Origin: Fidelibacterota bacterium | GTDB taxonomy: Bacteria; Fidelibacterota; Marinisomatia; Marinisomatales; TCS55 | NCBI GenBank assembly: GCA_018674655.1 | Contig: JABGZQ010000029.1 | Location: 1-42,759 of the forward strand | Direction: 5' to 3' | Length of the DNA: 42,759 nt | Shown: positions 8,962 to 17,283 of the stretch, piece after piece | How positions within the stretch are numbered: the first letter of the stretch is position 1 | Layout of the letters: every line of letters begins with the position of its first letter | Made by a program: the position numbers and the translations under genes | The notes under the pieces: generated by a model | Told to the model about the DNA's origin: nothing | The model's database searches: none | The model's input: the letters and a program-made list of their open reading frames with translations, nothing else

Positions 8962-10286
8962 TCGATAAATTTAAAAACATATTTGCCATACCTGAACTGC
9001 GTAGACGGATCATATTTACATTGGGAATTATGGTCGCCGTACGTCTCGGCGCACATATTCCTATTCCTGGAATTAATGGCGACGTTTTAGCAGCTGCATT
9101 TGAAGGATTACAAAATACCCTTTTTGGATTATATAATCTATTTGCTGGAGGTGCATTTGAAAAGGCAACGCTATTCGCCCTTGGTATTATGCCCTATATT
9201 TCTGCTTCGATTATTATTCAGCTCATGAGCACGGTTGTTCCTTATTTTCAGCGCCTCCAAAAAGAAGGTGAAGCAGGACGAAAAAAAATAACTCAAGTTA
9301 CTCGCTATTTAACAGTGTTGATTTCTGCCATGCAAGCTTATGGGATTGTTGCGGTATTTCTTCCATCCATGTCTGCCGGTGGACAGTCGGTAGTCATTAA
9401 TCCAGGGGTTGGTTTTATATTCACGGGAATGGTGAGTTTAATCACGGGTACGATATTACTTATGTGGCTGGGCGAACGGATCACAGAACGTGGAATTGGT
9501 AATGGAATTTCATTAATTATTATGATCGGAATTGTATCTAGAGTTCCTAATGTTATTGTGAGTGAAATTACATTAATCAGCGAGGGTGTAAGAGGGATTC
9601 TGAGTGAAATTATTTTATTGGGTATTATGTTTGCTGTCATCGCTTTTGTTGTTCTTTTGACACAAGGTACGCGCAAGATTCCGGTATCCTATGCTAAGCG
9701 AGTTGTGGGGCGAAAAGTTTATGGTGGTCAATCTACCCATATTCCCCTCAAAGTTAATACGGCTGGTGTAATGCCAATTATTTTTGCACAATCAATCATG
9801 TTTATTCCAAGTACTATCGCCACATTTTTTAGTGAGAATGAATTCATGCAGGGTGTTCTAAGATGGTTTTCATTTGACCACCCATTCTACTGGTTTGTCT
9901 TTGGCATGATGATTGTATTTTTCACATATTTTTACACTGCAATTGCTTTTGATCCAAATCAGGTATCTCAGCAGATGAAACAGCATGGCGGTTTTATACC
10001 GGGTATTAGGCCTGGAAAAAAAACAGCAGAATATATTGACAATATTTTATCACGTGTCACTTTACCCGGTTCATTCGCCCTAGCATTGGTGGCCATATTC
10101 CCGTATATACTGATGCAAGCTATGGATGTGAGTTATGATTTAGCCTCATTTTTTGGTGGTACAAGTTTATTAATTATTGTGGGTGTAGCTTTAGATACAT
10201 TACAACAAATTGAGTCTCATCTCATGAGTCGTCATTATGATGGATTTTTAAGTAAAGGTAAAATCCGTGGACGGAGGCGAATGTAA
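8958..10286 (+). CDS. secY: Protein translocase channel subunit SecY
   Basis: 442 residues, ten predicted membrane segments, the pore protein of the SecYEG translocon in the inner membrane. Recognisable elements are RLGAHIPIPGIN in the first periplasmic stretch, GIMPYISASIIIQLM in TM2/plug region, the cytoplasmic loop RKIPVSYAKRVVGRKVYGG, and QVSQQMKQHGGFIPGIRPGK near the end. The start is GTG, overlapping the rplO stop as GTGA, so translation is probably coupled. The partner secG lies at 31394. The directly following gene is map, without adk. Confidence 0.98.
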   Translation: MIDKFKNIFAIPELRRRIIFTLGIMVAVRLGAHIPIPGINGDVLAAAFEGLQNTLFGLYNLFAGGAFEKATLFALGIMPYISASIIIQLMSTVVPYFQRLQKEGEAGRKKITQVTRYLTVLISAMQAYGIVAVFLPSMSAGGQSVVINPGVGFIFTGMVSLITGTILLMWLGERITERGIGNGISLIIMIGIVSRVPNVIVSEITLISEGVRGILSEIILLGIMFAVIAFVVLLTQGTRKIPVSYAKRVVGRKVYGGQSTHIPLKVNTAGVMPIIFAQSIMFIPSTIATFFSENEFMQGVLRWFSFDHPFYWFVFGMMIVFFTYFYTAIAFDPNQVSQQMKQHGGFIPGIRPGKKTAEYIDNILSRVTLPGSFALALVAIFPYILMQAMDVSYDLASFFGGTSLLIIVGVALDTLQQIESHLMSRHYDGFLSKGKIRGRRRM

Positions 10287-11048
10287 ATGGTTCATATTCG
10301 TACCCAGCGTGAGATTGATCTAATTACGGCCAGTTGCCAGATTGTTGCAGATACTTTGGAATTGATCAGTGAAGATATTAAACCAGGTGCAACTCTTATT
10401 GATATTGACTTAAAAGCCGAAAACTATATTCGATCTCAAGGTGCGCGGCCTGCATTTAAAGGTTATATGGGATTCCCTGCTACGTTATGTGTTTCGGTAA
10501 ATGATGAAGTTGTACATGGTATTCCCAATAACCGAATTCTGGAAGATGGTCAGATTGTGGGAATTGATTGTGGTGCAGAAAAAGAAGGCTATTACGGAGA
10601 CCATGCTAGAACTTTTGCTGTTGGTAATATTTCAGATGATAAACGAAAATTAATGGAAATTACTCAAGAATCATTGAAAAAAGGAATCGCAGCCGCCATT
10701 CCGGATAATTATGTATCTGATATTGGTCATGCAATTCAATCTTACGTGGAAGGCTTTGGGTATTCTGTCGTTAGAGAACTGGTCGGGCACGGTATTGGTG
10801 CCAATCTTCATGAAGATCCCCAGATTCCCAATTACGGTAAGCCGAAGCAAGGGTATATGTTACGGGAGGGAATGTGTATTGCCATTGAGCCGATGATTAA
10901 TCAGGGTGTCAAAGAAATAAAAACAGATTCCGATGGATGGACCGTTCGCACAGTTGATGGTGCAGATTCTGCTCATTTTGAGCATACCGTTGCTATTACC
11001 AACGATGGTCCAATTATTTTAAGCCAAAGGTCGCATAATAATGGCTAA
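10287..11048 (+). CDS. map: Methionine aminopeptidase, type I
   Basis: 253 residues, a single catalytic domain with no N-terminal zinc finger (type Ia). It removes the N-terminal Met from nascent proteins in the cytoplasm. The five metal ligands are recognisable: D94 and D105 (GIDCG...YYGDHART), H168 (GHGIG), E201 (IAIEPM) and E232 (FEHTVA); H78 is the conserved substrate-side His. GGAGG at 10273-10277 lies 9 bases before the ATG. The 3' end overlaps infA by 8 bases. Confidence 0.97.
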   Translation: MVHIRTQREIDLITASCQIVADTLELISEDIKPGATLIDIDLKAENYIRSQGARPAFKGYMGFPATLCVSVNDEVVHGIPNNRILEDGQIVGIDCGAEKEGYYGDHARTFAVGNISDDKRKLMEITQESLKKGIAAAIPDNYVSDIGHAIQSYVEGFGYSVVRELVGHGIGANLHEDPQIPNYGKPKQGYMLREGMCIAIEPMINQGVKEIKTDSDGWTVRTVDGADSAHFEHTVAITNDGPIILSQRSHNNG

Positions 11049-11268
11049 AGAGCAAAGTATCCAGGTTGAAGGGATTATTAAAGAAACACTCCCCAATGCA
11101 ATGTTCCGCGTAGAAGTTGAAATTGGTGATAGCACCCATGAAGTTTTGGCACATGTTAGTGGTAAAATGCGCATGCATTTCATTAAAATATTGCCGGGAG
11201 ATGTGGTCAAATTAGAAATTTCGCCCTATGATTTATCTCGGGGTCGAATCACTTATAGAAATAAGTAG
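11041..11268 (+). CDS. infA: Translation initiation factor IF-1
   Basis: 75 residues with an S1/OB fold: [38 protein letters not shown] and [11 protein letters not shown] at the end are typical. IF-1 occupies the 30S A site during initiation. The ATG lies within the last codons of map (8-base overlap), and rpmJ follows after 6 bases, the order found in Bacteroidetes-type clusters without adk. Confidence 0.97.
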   Translation: MAKEQSIQVEGIIKETLPNAMFRVEVEIGDSTHEVLAHVSGKMRMHFIKILPGDVVKLEISPYDLSRGRITYRNK

Positions 11269-11274
11269 GAAGTC

Positions 11275-11388
11275 ATGAAAGTTAGATCTTCAGTAAAAAA
11301 GATTTGTGATAAATGTAAAATTATCCGCCGAAAAGGTGTGGTATTGGTCATTTGTCCAAACCCAAAACACAAACAAAGACAAGGATAG
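11275..11388 (+). CDS. rpmJ: 50S ribosomal protein L36, zinc-binding type
   Basis: 37 codons plus TAG, a complete L36 despite its size. The zinc ribbon is intact: C11, C14, C27 and H32, in the pattern [13 protein letters not shown] then [13 protein letters not shown]. The ATG at 11275 is preceded by AGGAAG within the 6-base gap after infA and its stop. L36 is the smallest ribosomal protein and sits in domain II/VI of 23S rRNA. Position between infA and rpsM is canonical. Confidence 0.96.
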   Translation: MKVRSSVKKICDKCKIIRRKGVVLVICPNPKHKQRQG

Positions 11389-11397
11389 GAGTATTTT

Positions 11398-11775
11398 GTG
11401 GCGCGTATAGCAGGTATAGATATTCCCCGTGATAAAAAAGTTCCTTATTCCCTATGTTATATCCATGGAATTGGGTTAACACTGGCCAATGAAATTTGCG
11501 ATCATGCAAAAATTAATAAGGATACGAGGGTAAAAGATATGTCAGATAGTGAAGTGGCTTCCGTTCGTGATGCTATTTCGACCCTAGAAATTAAAGTGGA
11601 AGGTGAGCAGCGTACTTATGTTTCCATGAATATCAAACGTAAAAGAGATATTGGTTGTTATCAAGGATTGAGGCATCGTCGTGGATTACCGGTGAATGGG
11701 CAGCGAACCAAAACGAATTCAAGAACTCGAAAAGGTAAACGTCGAACCATCGGACTTGGAAGGAAAGAGGCATAA
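11398..11775 (+). CDS. rpsM: 30S ribosomal protein S13
   Basis: 125 residues. [19 protein letters not shown] and the basic C-terminal tail with [20 protein letters not shown] identify S13, which contacts the P-site tRNA and forms the B1 bridges. The start is GTG with AGGAG 8 bases upstream, inside the 9-base gap after rpmJ. It is followed by rpsK after 2 bases. Confidence 0.97.
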   Translation: MARIAGIDIPRDKKVPYSLCYIHGIGLTLANEICDHAKINKDTRVKDMSDSEVASVRDAISTLEIKVEGEQRTYVSMNIKRKRDIGCYQGLRHRRGLPVNGQRTKTNSRTRKGKRRTIGLGRKEA

Positions 11776-11777
11776 CA

Positions 11778-12173
11778 ATGGCTAAACCAATCAAAGAAAT
11801 AAAAAAGAAACGCAAAAAAAGAGCTGTTGATGCTGCTGGCATAGCACATATTAAAGCGACATTTAACAATACCCATATTACGTTGACTGATAAATTTGGT
11901 AATGTAGTGGCTTGGTCCACAGCCGGAACAAGTGGATTTAAAGGTTCTAGAAAAAGTACTGCTTTTGCGGCCACAATGGCTGCGGAAAAAGTAGGGAATG
12001 AAGCTGTTGCAATGGGCATGAAAACAATTGAAGTAAAAATTAAGGGGCCGGGATCCGGCCGTGAATCAGCCATGAGAGCATTGGCGGTTGCAGGATTAGA
12101 AATTACCTCTATTCGTGATGTGACGCCCTTACCCCATAATGGTTGTCGTCCACCCAAAAGAAGACGTGTTTAA
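11778..12173 (+). CDS. rpsK: 30S ribosomal protein S11
   Basis: 131 residues. After a basic N-terminal tail ([13 protein letters not shown]) come [20 protein letters not shown] and the C-terminal [20 protein letters not shown], both diagnostic. S11 forms the 30S platform with S7 near the E site. It lies in the usual alpha-operon order rpsM-rpsK-rpsD-rpoA-rplQ. Confidence 0.97.
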   Translation: MAKPIKEIKKKRKKRAVDAAGIAHIKATFNNTHITLTDKFGNVVAWSTAGTSGFKGSRKSTAFAATMAAEKVGNEAVAMGMKTIEVKIKGPGSGRESAMRALAVAGLEITSIRDVTPLPHNGCRPPKRRRV

Positions 12174-12185
12174 CAAGAGAGTTTA

Positions 12186-12803
12186 ATGGCAAAATCAAGT
12201 GTACCTAAAGGCAAGCTGGTTCGGAAATTCGGGGAAAATATTTTCGGAAACCCGAAATATGACAGCTTATTAAATAAAAAACCATATACCCCTGGACAAC
12301 ATGGGCCTACCCGTCGCCGGCGTTTATCTAACTATGGCGTTCAATTAAGGGAAAAACAAAAAATCAAAGCCATGTATGGCGTATTGGAACGCCAATTCAG
12401 AAATTATTTCCACAAAGCGGAAAAAATGAATGGTGAAACAGGCACAAACCTATTGCAATTGCTTGAATGCAGGTTAGATAATGTAGTCTATCGACTTGGG
12501 CTAGCTTCAACAAGATCCCAAGCACGGCAATTGGTTAGCCATGCGCACTTTTTATTGAATAATAGAAAATGCAATTATCCATCAGCTACCGTAAAACCAG
12601 GTGATGTAATTCAAGTGCGGGCTCGTTCTAAAAAAATGGAAATCATTACCGAAGCAATGAAACGAATAAAAGGTGACATTGCTTTACCTTGGTTAGAACT
12701 TGACAAAGCAAAAATGACGGGTTCATTTTTAGCAGTTCCAGAACGGGACGAGATGTCTCTTACGGTTAATGAACAATTAGTAGTAGAACTTTACTCAAAG
12801 TAA
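12186..12803 (+). CDS. rpsD: 30S ribosomal protein S4 (zinc-free form)
   Basis: 205 residues. It lacks the N-terminal CxxC zinc site found in some S4 proteins. The S4 RNA-binding domain is clear at residues 94-155 (LECRLDNVVYRLGLASTRSQ, then the ARQLVSHAHFLLNN stretch). YTPGQHGPTRRRRLSNYG is also typical. S4 starts 16S rRNA assembly and shapes decoding accuracy; in E. coli it represses the alpha operon. Confidence 0.97.
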   Translation: MAKSSVPKGKLVRKFGENIFGNPKYDSLLNKKPYTPGQHGPTRRRRLSNYGVQLREKQKIKAMYGVLERQFRNYFHKAEKMNGETGTNLLQLLECRLDNVVYRLGLASTRSQARQLVSHAHFLLNNRKCNYPSATVKPGDVIQVRARSKKMEIITEAMKRIKGDIALPWLELDKAKMTGSFLAVPERDEMSLTVNEQLVVELYSK

Positions 12804-12823
12804 ATAAAAGGTATTTAAGTATT

Positions 12824-13795
12824 ATGGCAAAAGAATACGATTTAAAAATCAAAACTGATAAAAATTCGCTCACAGAAACATACGGTAAATTTATCATTCA
12901 GCCTCTGGAAAGAGGATATGCAGTAACAGTTGGGAATGCGCTCAGACGTGTGTTGTTGACAAGCATCCCAGGTGCGGCTATAACGAATGTGAAGGTAGAG
13001 GACGTATTACACGAATTCTCAACAATCACTGGTGTAAAAGATGATATGACAGATATTATTCAAAACCTGAAAGGTGTTCGATTCAAATTATCAGACTCCG
13101 ATGTAGATAATGTAAAAATATCTCTAAAGGGTAAACGTGTATTTACTGCAAAGGATATTCAGGATGCAACTGATCAGTTTGAAGTATTAAACCTTGATCA
13201 TTATATTACTGAAATCAATACGAAAGGATCTCTAAATATAGAGATTCGTATTGGGGTAGGTAAAGGGTATATTTCTTCGGAAGAAAATGATTTGCCGAAT
13301 GCACCGATTGGTACATTGGCGATTGACAGTATTTTTAACCCGGTGACAAAAGTAACTTACAATGTACAACCTGTGCCCGGTGCGAAAGAGCCCATTGAAA
13401 TACTCAGTATTGAAGTGGAAACAGATGGTTCAATCACGCCACAGGATGCAATTAGTTATTCAGCCAGTGTTCTAATGGATCATCTTCGCTTGGTTGAAGC
13501 GATTGCAAAACCAGAAGTACTTGAGGTCACAGAACAAATTAGTGAAGAAGTAATTAAAATCCGCAATCTACTGAACTTAACTATTGATGAAATGGAACTA
13601 TCAGTTCGAAGTCATAATTGCCTTCAAGCAGCTGGAATTAAATTCATATATGAGTTGGTGAGTAAAGAAGAAAGTGCCATGTTGAAATACAAAAATTTTG
13701 GCCGTAAATCACTAACAGAACTGGTTGAAAAACTAGACGAAATGGGCATTAGTTTCGGTATGGACGTAGATAAATATTTAAAATTGGAAGTTTAG
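12824..13795 (+). CDS. rpoA: DNA-directed RNA polymerase subunit alpha
   Basis: 323 residues with both domains. The N-terminal domain (about 1-230) that dimerises and assembles beta/beta-prime shows FIIQPLERGYAVTVGNALRR and SIPGAAITNVKVEDVLHEFS. The C-terminal domain (about 250-315), which binds UP elements and activators, has the helix-hairpin-helix motif NLTIDEMELSVRSHNCLQAA and GRKSLTELVEKLDEMG. It sits in the alpha operon between rpsD (20-base gap) and rplQ. Confidence 0.98.
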   Translation: MAKEYDLKIKTDKNSLTETYGKFIIQPLERGYAVTVGNALRRVLLTSIPGAAITNVKVEDVLHEFSTITGVKDDMTDIIQNLKGVRFKLSDSDVDNVKISLKGKRVFTAKDIQDATDQFEVLNLDHYITEINTKGSLNIEIRIGVGKGYISSEENDLPNAPIGTLAIDSIFNPVTKVTYNVQPVPGAKEPIEILSIEVETDGSITPQDAISYSASVLMDHLRLVEAIAKPEVLEVTEQISEEVIKIRNLLNLTIDEMELSVRSHNCLQAAGIKFIYELVSKEESAMLKYKNFGRKSLTELVEKLDEMGISFGMDVDKYLKLEV

Positions 13796-13802
13796 TCATA
13801 CA

Positions 13803-14198
13803 ATGAGGCACCAGAAAAAAGGGCGAAAACTTGGCGTTAACCCTTCCCATCGGAAGGCGATGCTTAGAAATTTAGCTGCAAATCTAATCGAACATAAACG
13901 GATTAAGACTACGGATTCACGTGCGAAAGCATTGCGTACTTTTATTGAACCATTAATTACGAAGGCGAAAAAAGGTGATTTGAATTCTATTCGTCAAGTT
14001 GAGAAAAAATTGTCGAAGAAAAATGTCGTGCAAACTTTAGTGCATGATATTGCACCGGTATATGCAGAGCGAAATGGTGGGTATACACGTATTATTAAAC
14101 TTGGGTTCCGTGATAATGATCGTGCATCTGTTTCACTCATTGAACTGGTTGATTATGATAGTGTCGACTCCGCAGAAGTGGTTAAAGCTTCTGAATAG
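13803..14198 (+). CDS. rplQ: 50S ribosomal protein L17
   Basis: 131 residues. MRHQKKGRKLGVNPSHRKAM and LRNLAANLIEHKRIKTTD are L17 signatures; the C-terminal GGYTRIIKLGFRDNDRA is typical too. It is the last ribosomal gene of the supercluster. Its TAG stop overlaps by one base the GTG that opens the following gene (TAGTG), and an intrinsic terminator begins 33 bases after the stop. Confidence 0.97.
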   Translation: MRHQKKGRKLGVNPSHRKAMLRNLAANLIEHKRIKTTDSRAKALRTFIEPLITKAKKGDLNSIRQVEKKLSKKNVVQTLVHDIAPVYAERNGGYTRIIKLGFRDNDRASVSLIELVDYDSVDSAEVVKASE

Positions 14199-15379
14199 TG
14201 ATATTGGCTAAAACGATTAAAATATTCCAGAGAAGGGCAGCGGTTTCCGTTGCCCTTCTTTTTTCTATATGCTTGGCTTCCACTTTAGGGCGAGGTGAAT
14301 TTGAAGATCGATACCTTTGGGTCGTTCGGAACACAATGACCAACCCAGTCAGTATCGACCAAATGATTCAGTTTGCTACACTGAATCGAATTAACCATAT
14401 TTTTGTTCAAGTCCGAGGGCGAGGTGATGCGTATTATCAATCAAAAATCGTGTCTAGGTCCCATCTTATTCAGGATGAAATATTTGACCCTCTGGCATAT
14501 TTAATTCCAAGAGCAAAAGAAAAAGGAATAAAGGTCCATGCATGGGTGAATACATATTTACTTTGGTCATCCCGAGTTAAACCAGTTCAAAAAAACCATT
14601 TATTATATATAAATCCGGAGTGGATAGATCAGAAAAAAAGAGATGACTTCAATATTAATCGGGAATTAAAAAAACTCAATGGCGGTAAAAATGGGAATGA
14701 AGGGTTTTATTTGTCTCCGAATCATCCCAGAGTTAATTCATATTTAATTTCTGTATTTAAAGAATTAATTGAAAATTATGAATTAGATGGTCTTCATTTA
14801 GATTATGTCCGATTCCACGATTCAGACTATGGACAGAACCCCGGTGCAATAGCACAATACCGTAAAGAGAATGGGCTAAAGGCGATTCAATTATCTACAG
14901 TTGCCAAGGATCCCATGATTGATGTTAACGCAGGTGGATGGAGTGATTCTCGGAGAAAAGCAGTTACTGAATTGGTGCGCGATACCAAAAGTCTCATTGA
15001 TGTTATTCGCCCCAAAATGGTATTATCTGCAGCGGTGAAACCGAATCTCTACCAAGCTAGGGAGCGTTATTATCAAGAATGGGATGTCTGGTTAGCAGCG
15101 GGTTATTTGGATAAGGCAGTTGTGATGAACTATACAAAAAATTTAAAAGATTTCGCTGCCAATATTGATATTATGTATGATAATCTTCCCAAAAAGTATC
15201 GGGAGAAAATTGTTATGGGAATTGCCACATACAATCAATCGGCGAGACAGGTGGTAGATAAAGTAAAATATACCCGCGTTACACGATTTAAAGGCATATC
15301 ATTCTTTTCTTATAATGTGATGGTTCAGAACCCCCGATACTTTAAGTCAATAAAAAAGGTGTTGTACCCACGGGGATAG
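14198..15379 (+). CDS. Secreted GHL10 (YngK-type) glycoside-hydrolase-like protein
   Basis: 393 residues from GTG 14198. A signal peptide is visible: basic KIFQRR, hydrophobic AAVSVALLFSICLAS, then GEFEDRY. The rest resembles the glycosyl-hydrolase-like 10 family (PF02638), a TIM barrel: YLWVVRNTM, INHIFVQVRGRGDAYY, AKEKGIKVHAWVNTYLLW and ELDGLHLDYVRFHDS, where D202 is near the expected acid/base end of a strand. The YngK family is thought to act on cell-wall or other glycans; the substrate is unknown here. The start is odd: it is coupled to the rplQ stop and the signal-peptide codons contain a full intrinsic terminator. A TTG at 14273 would escape the hairpin but lose the signal peptide, so GTG 14198 is preferred. 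Confidence 0.8.
   Translation: MILAKTIKIFQRRAAVSVALLFSICLASTLGRGEFEDRYLWVVRNTMTNPVSIDQMIQFATLNRINHIFVQVRGRGDAYYQSKIVSRSHLIQDEIFDPLAYLIPRAKEKGIKVHAWVNTYLLWSSRVKPVQKNHLLYINPEWIDQKKRDDFNINRELKKLNGGKNGNEGFYLSPNHPRVNSYLISVFKELIENYELDGLHLDYVRFHDSDYGQNPGAIAQYRKENGLKAIQLSTVAKDPMIDVNAGGWSDSRRKAVTELVRDTKSLIDVIRPKMVLSAAVKPNLYQARERYYQEWDVWLAAGYLDKAVVMNYTKNLKDFAANIDIMYDNLPKKYREKIVMGIATYNQSARQVVDKVKYTRVTRFKGISFFSYNVMVQNPRYFKSIKKVLYPRG
14231..14264 (+). terminator. Intrinsic terminator of the ribosomal supercluster, inside a coding region
   Basis: The arms AGAAGGGCAGCGG (14231-14243) and CCGTTGCCCTTCT (14247-14259) form a 13-bp stem with one G-U pair and a 3-base loop, followed directly by a run of six T. 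It lies 33 bases after the rplQ stop, the normal place for the end of the operon. It also encodes residues of the signal peptide of the following gene, in frame. Confidence 0.85.
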
Positions 15380-15618
15380 AAAATTGATCTTTCATTGAAA
15401 TTAAACGGCAGATTCTTCATACTTCAAAAGCCGTTTCTAATATTTATAGTCAAAACTATTGTCGGTTTTGGCCAATCGATTTTTAATGACACGATCGTTA
15501 ATGAAAGTTTAATTTTTAAATATATATAACAAAGACGATTGTATTGTAAGGTTATGGAGTATGTCAGGCATTGCTTAAATTTCTCACATTAATTTTATGC
15601 AAGAAAAGGATTAAATGC
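15380..15618 (+). promoter_or_regulatory. Intergenic region upstream of hutU, presumed promoter/operator
   Basis: 239 bases without a gene. It holds an AAACGGC/GCCGTTT inverted repeat (15403-15409 and 15430-15436, 20-base loop, no good T-run), an 8-base perfect palindrome ACGATCGT at 15491-15498 flanked by two direct copies of TTAATGA, and an AT-rich TATATATAA stretch near 15520 that could hold a -10 box. The ribosome-binding site AAGGA (15606-15610) precedes hutU. A promoter is expected because the upstream operon ends here, but no textbook -35/-10 pair is convincing. Confidence 0.4.
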
Positions 15619-17283
15619 ATGGCAAAGCGAATTATTACTGCACCACGAGGAACGAATCTCACCTGTAAAAATTGGCAAATCGAAGCACCATTTCGAATGA
15701 TTCAAAATAACTTAGATCCGGACGTAGCAGAAAATCCAGATGAATTGGTAGTTTATGGAGGAAAGGGAAAAGCCGCTCGAAATTGGGAATGTTATGAAGC
15801 GATTCTCAATACGCTGAAACGGATGGAGCCGGCCGAAACTTTATTGGTTCAATCAGGAAAACCAGTAGGTGTATTCAAAACACATACCTGGTCGCCTCGC
15901 GTACTCATCGCCAACTCGAACCTTGTGCCTGAGTGGGCCACATGGGAACATTTTAATGAATTGGATAAACAAGGTCTTATGATGTTTGGTCAAATGACTG
16001 CCGGCTCTTGGATCTATATTGGTACGCAAGGCATTCTACAGGGCACTTACGAGACCTTTGCCGCGGCAGCAAAACAGCATTATAATTCTGATTTAACTGG
16101 TAAACTGGTAGTGACTGCAGGACTTGGCGGTATGGGAGGTGCTCAGCCATTGTCTGTTACCATGAATAATGGTGTGTGCATTTGTATTGAAATTGATCCA
16201 TTTCGAATTCAGCGTCGTTTAGAGACTAAATATCTTAATGTGGCCTCTAATTCCTTGAATGATGCCCTTTCTTTGGCCCGTGACGCCCAGAAAAAGAAAG
16301 AACCATTATCTATTGGTCTTCAAGGTAATGCGGCGGATATTGTACCTCAAATGGCCAATTTAGGAATTGTTCCGGATATGATTACGGATCAAACGTCTGC
16401 CCATGATGAATTGGATGGGTATGTTCCCAATGGCATGACTTTTGAAGCGGCGCTTAAATTGCGAAAAACCGATCCTGACAAATATATAAAAGAAAGTTAC
16501 CGTGCTATGGGGGAGCATTGTCAGGGCATATTGGATTTGAAAGCACAGGGAGCCATTGCATTTGATTATGGAAATAACCTTCGAGGCCAAGCCAAAAAAG
16601 CAGGCGTAGAAAATGCTTTTGATTTCCCGGGGTTTGTGCCTGCCTATATCCGAAATTTATTTTGTGAAGGTAAGGGGCCTTTTCGATGGGTAGCCTTGTC
16701 CGGTGATCCAGAAGATATTTATAAGACCGATGCAAAGTTATTGGAATTATTTCCAGAAGATGAAACACTCTCCCGTTGGATTCAACTGGCGAAAGAACAA
16801 GTACAGTTTCAAGGCTTGCCATCGCGCATTTGTTGGCTGGACTATACCCAGAGAGCCAAATTTGGTGTGGCACTGAATCAGATGGTGGCCAGCGGTGAAC
16901 TATCGGCACCTATTGTAATTGGCAGAGATCATTTAGATTGTGGTTCAGTGGCATCACCTTATCGAGAAACGGAATCTATGAAAGATGGTTCTGATGCAGT
17001 GGCGGATTGGCCCTTGCTCAATGCACTCACCAGTACTGCCAGTGGGACAACCTGGGTGTCTATACATCACGGTGGTGGTGTGGGAATGGGATTAGCCATC
17101 CATGCGGGTCAAGTTATTTGTGTGGATGGAACACCTGAAATGGAAAAACGGGTCAAATCTGTTCTCACCAATGATCCCGGAATGGGAATCATACGCCATG
17201 CCGATGCGGGGTATGAAGATGCAATTCAAAATGCAAAAGATTGGGATGTAGATATTCCTATGATGGAAAAAGGAGATAAATGA
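15619..17283 (+). CDS. hutU: Urocanate hydratase (urocanase)
   Basis: 554 residues from ATG 15619, close to the 552-557 of characterised urocanases. The start is chosen because [19 protein letters not shown] is the family N-terminus and AAGGA lies 8 bases upstream; an upstream TTG at 15571 would add 16 unlike residues. The enzyme converts urocanate to imidazolone propionate using tightly bound NAD+ as an electrophile. The glycine-rich NAD region is [16 protein letters not shown], and C405 in [11 protein letters not shown] probably matches the active-site Cys410 of the Pseudomonas enzyme. [18 protein letters not shown] is also conserved. hutI follows immediately. hutH and the last-step genes are not in the window. 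Confidence 0.97.
   Translation: MAKRIITAPRGTNLTCKNWQIEAPFRMIQNNLDPDVAENPDELVVYGGKGKAARNWECYEAILNTLKRMEPAETLLVQSGKPVGVFKTHTWSPRVLIANSNLVPEWATWEHFNELDKQGLMMFGQMTAGSWIYIGTQGILQGTYETFAAAAKQHYNSDLTGKLVVTAGLGGMGGAQPLSVTMNNGVCICIEIDPFRIQRRLETKYLNVASNSLNDALSLARDAQKKKEPLSIGLQGNAADIVPQMANLGIVPDMITDQTSAHDELDGYVPNGMTFEAALKLRKTDPDKYIKESYRAMGEHCQGILDLKAQGAIAFDYGNNLRGQAKKAGVENAFDFPGFVPAYIRNLFCEGKGPFRWVALSGDPEDIYKTDAKLLELFPEDETLSRWIQLAKEQVQFQGLPSRICWLDYTQRAKFGVALNQMVASGELSAPIVIGRDHLDCGSVASPYRETESMKDGSDAVADWPLLNALTSTASGTTWVSIHHGGGVGMGLAIHAGQVICVDGTPEMEKRVKSVLTNDPGMGIIRHADAGYEDAIQNAKDWDVDIPMMEKGDK

Noticed and set aside
15403-15436. AAACGGC/GCCGTTT hairpin as terminator of the GHL10 gene
   Set aside because: The loop is 20 bases and no T-run follows, so it is too weak to list as a terminator.
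15571-15618. Upstream TTG start for hutU adding 16 residues
   Set aside because: The extra residues do not resemble urocanase N-termini, and ATG 15619 has AAGGA at the right distance and the conserved [12 protein letters not shown] start.
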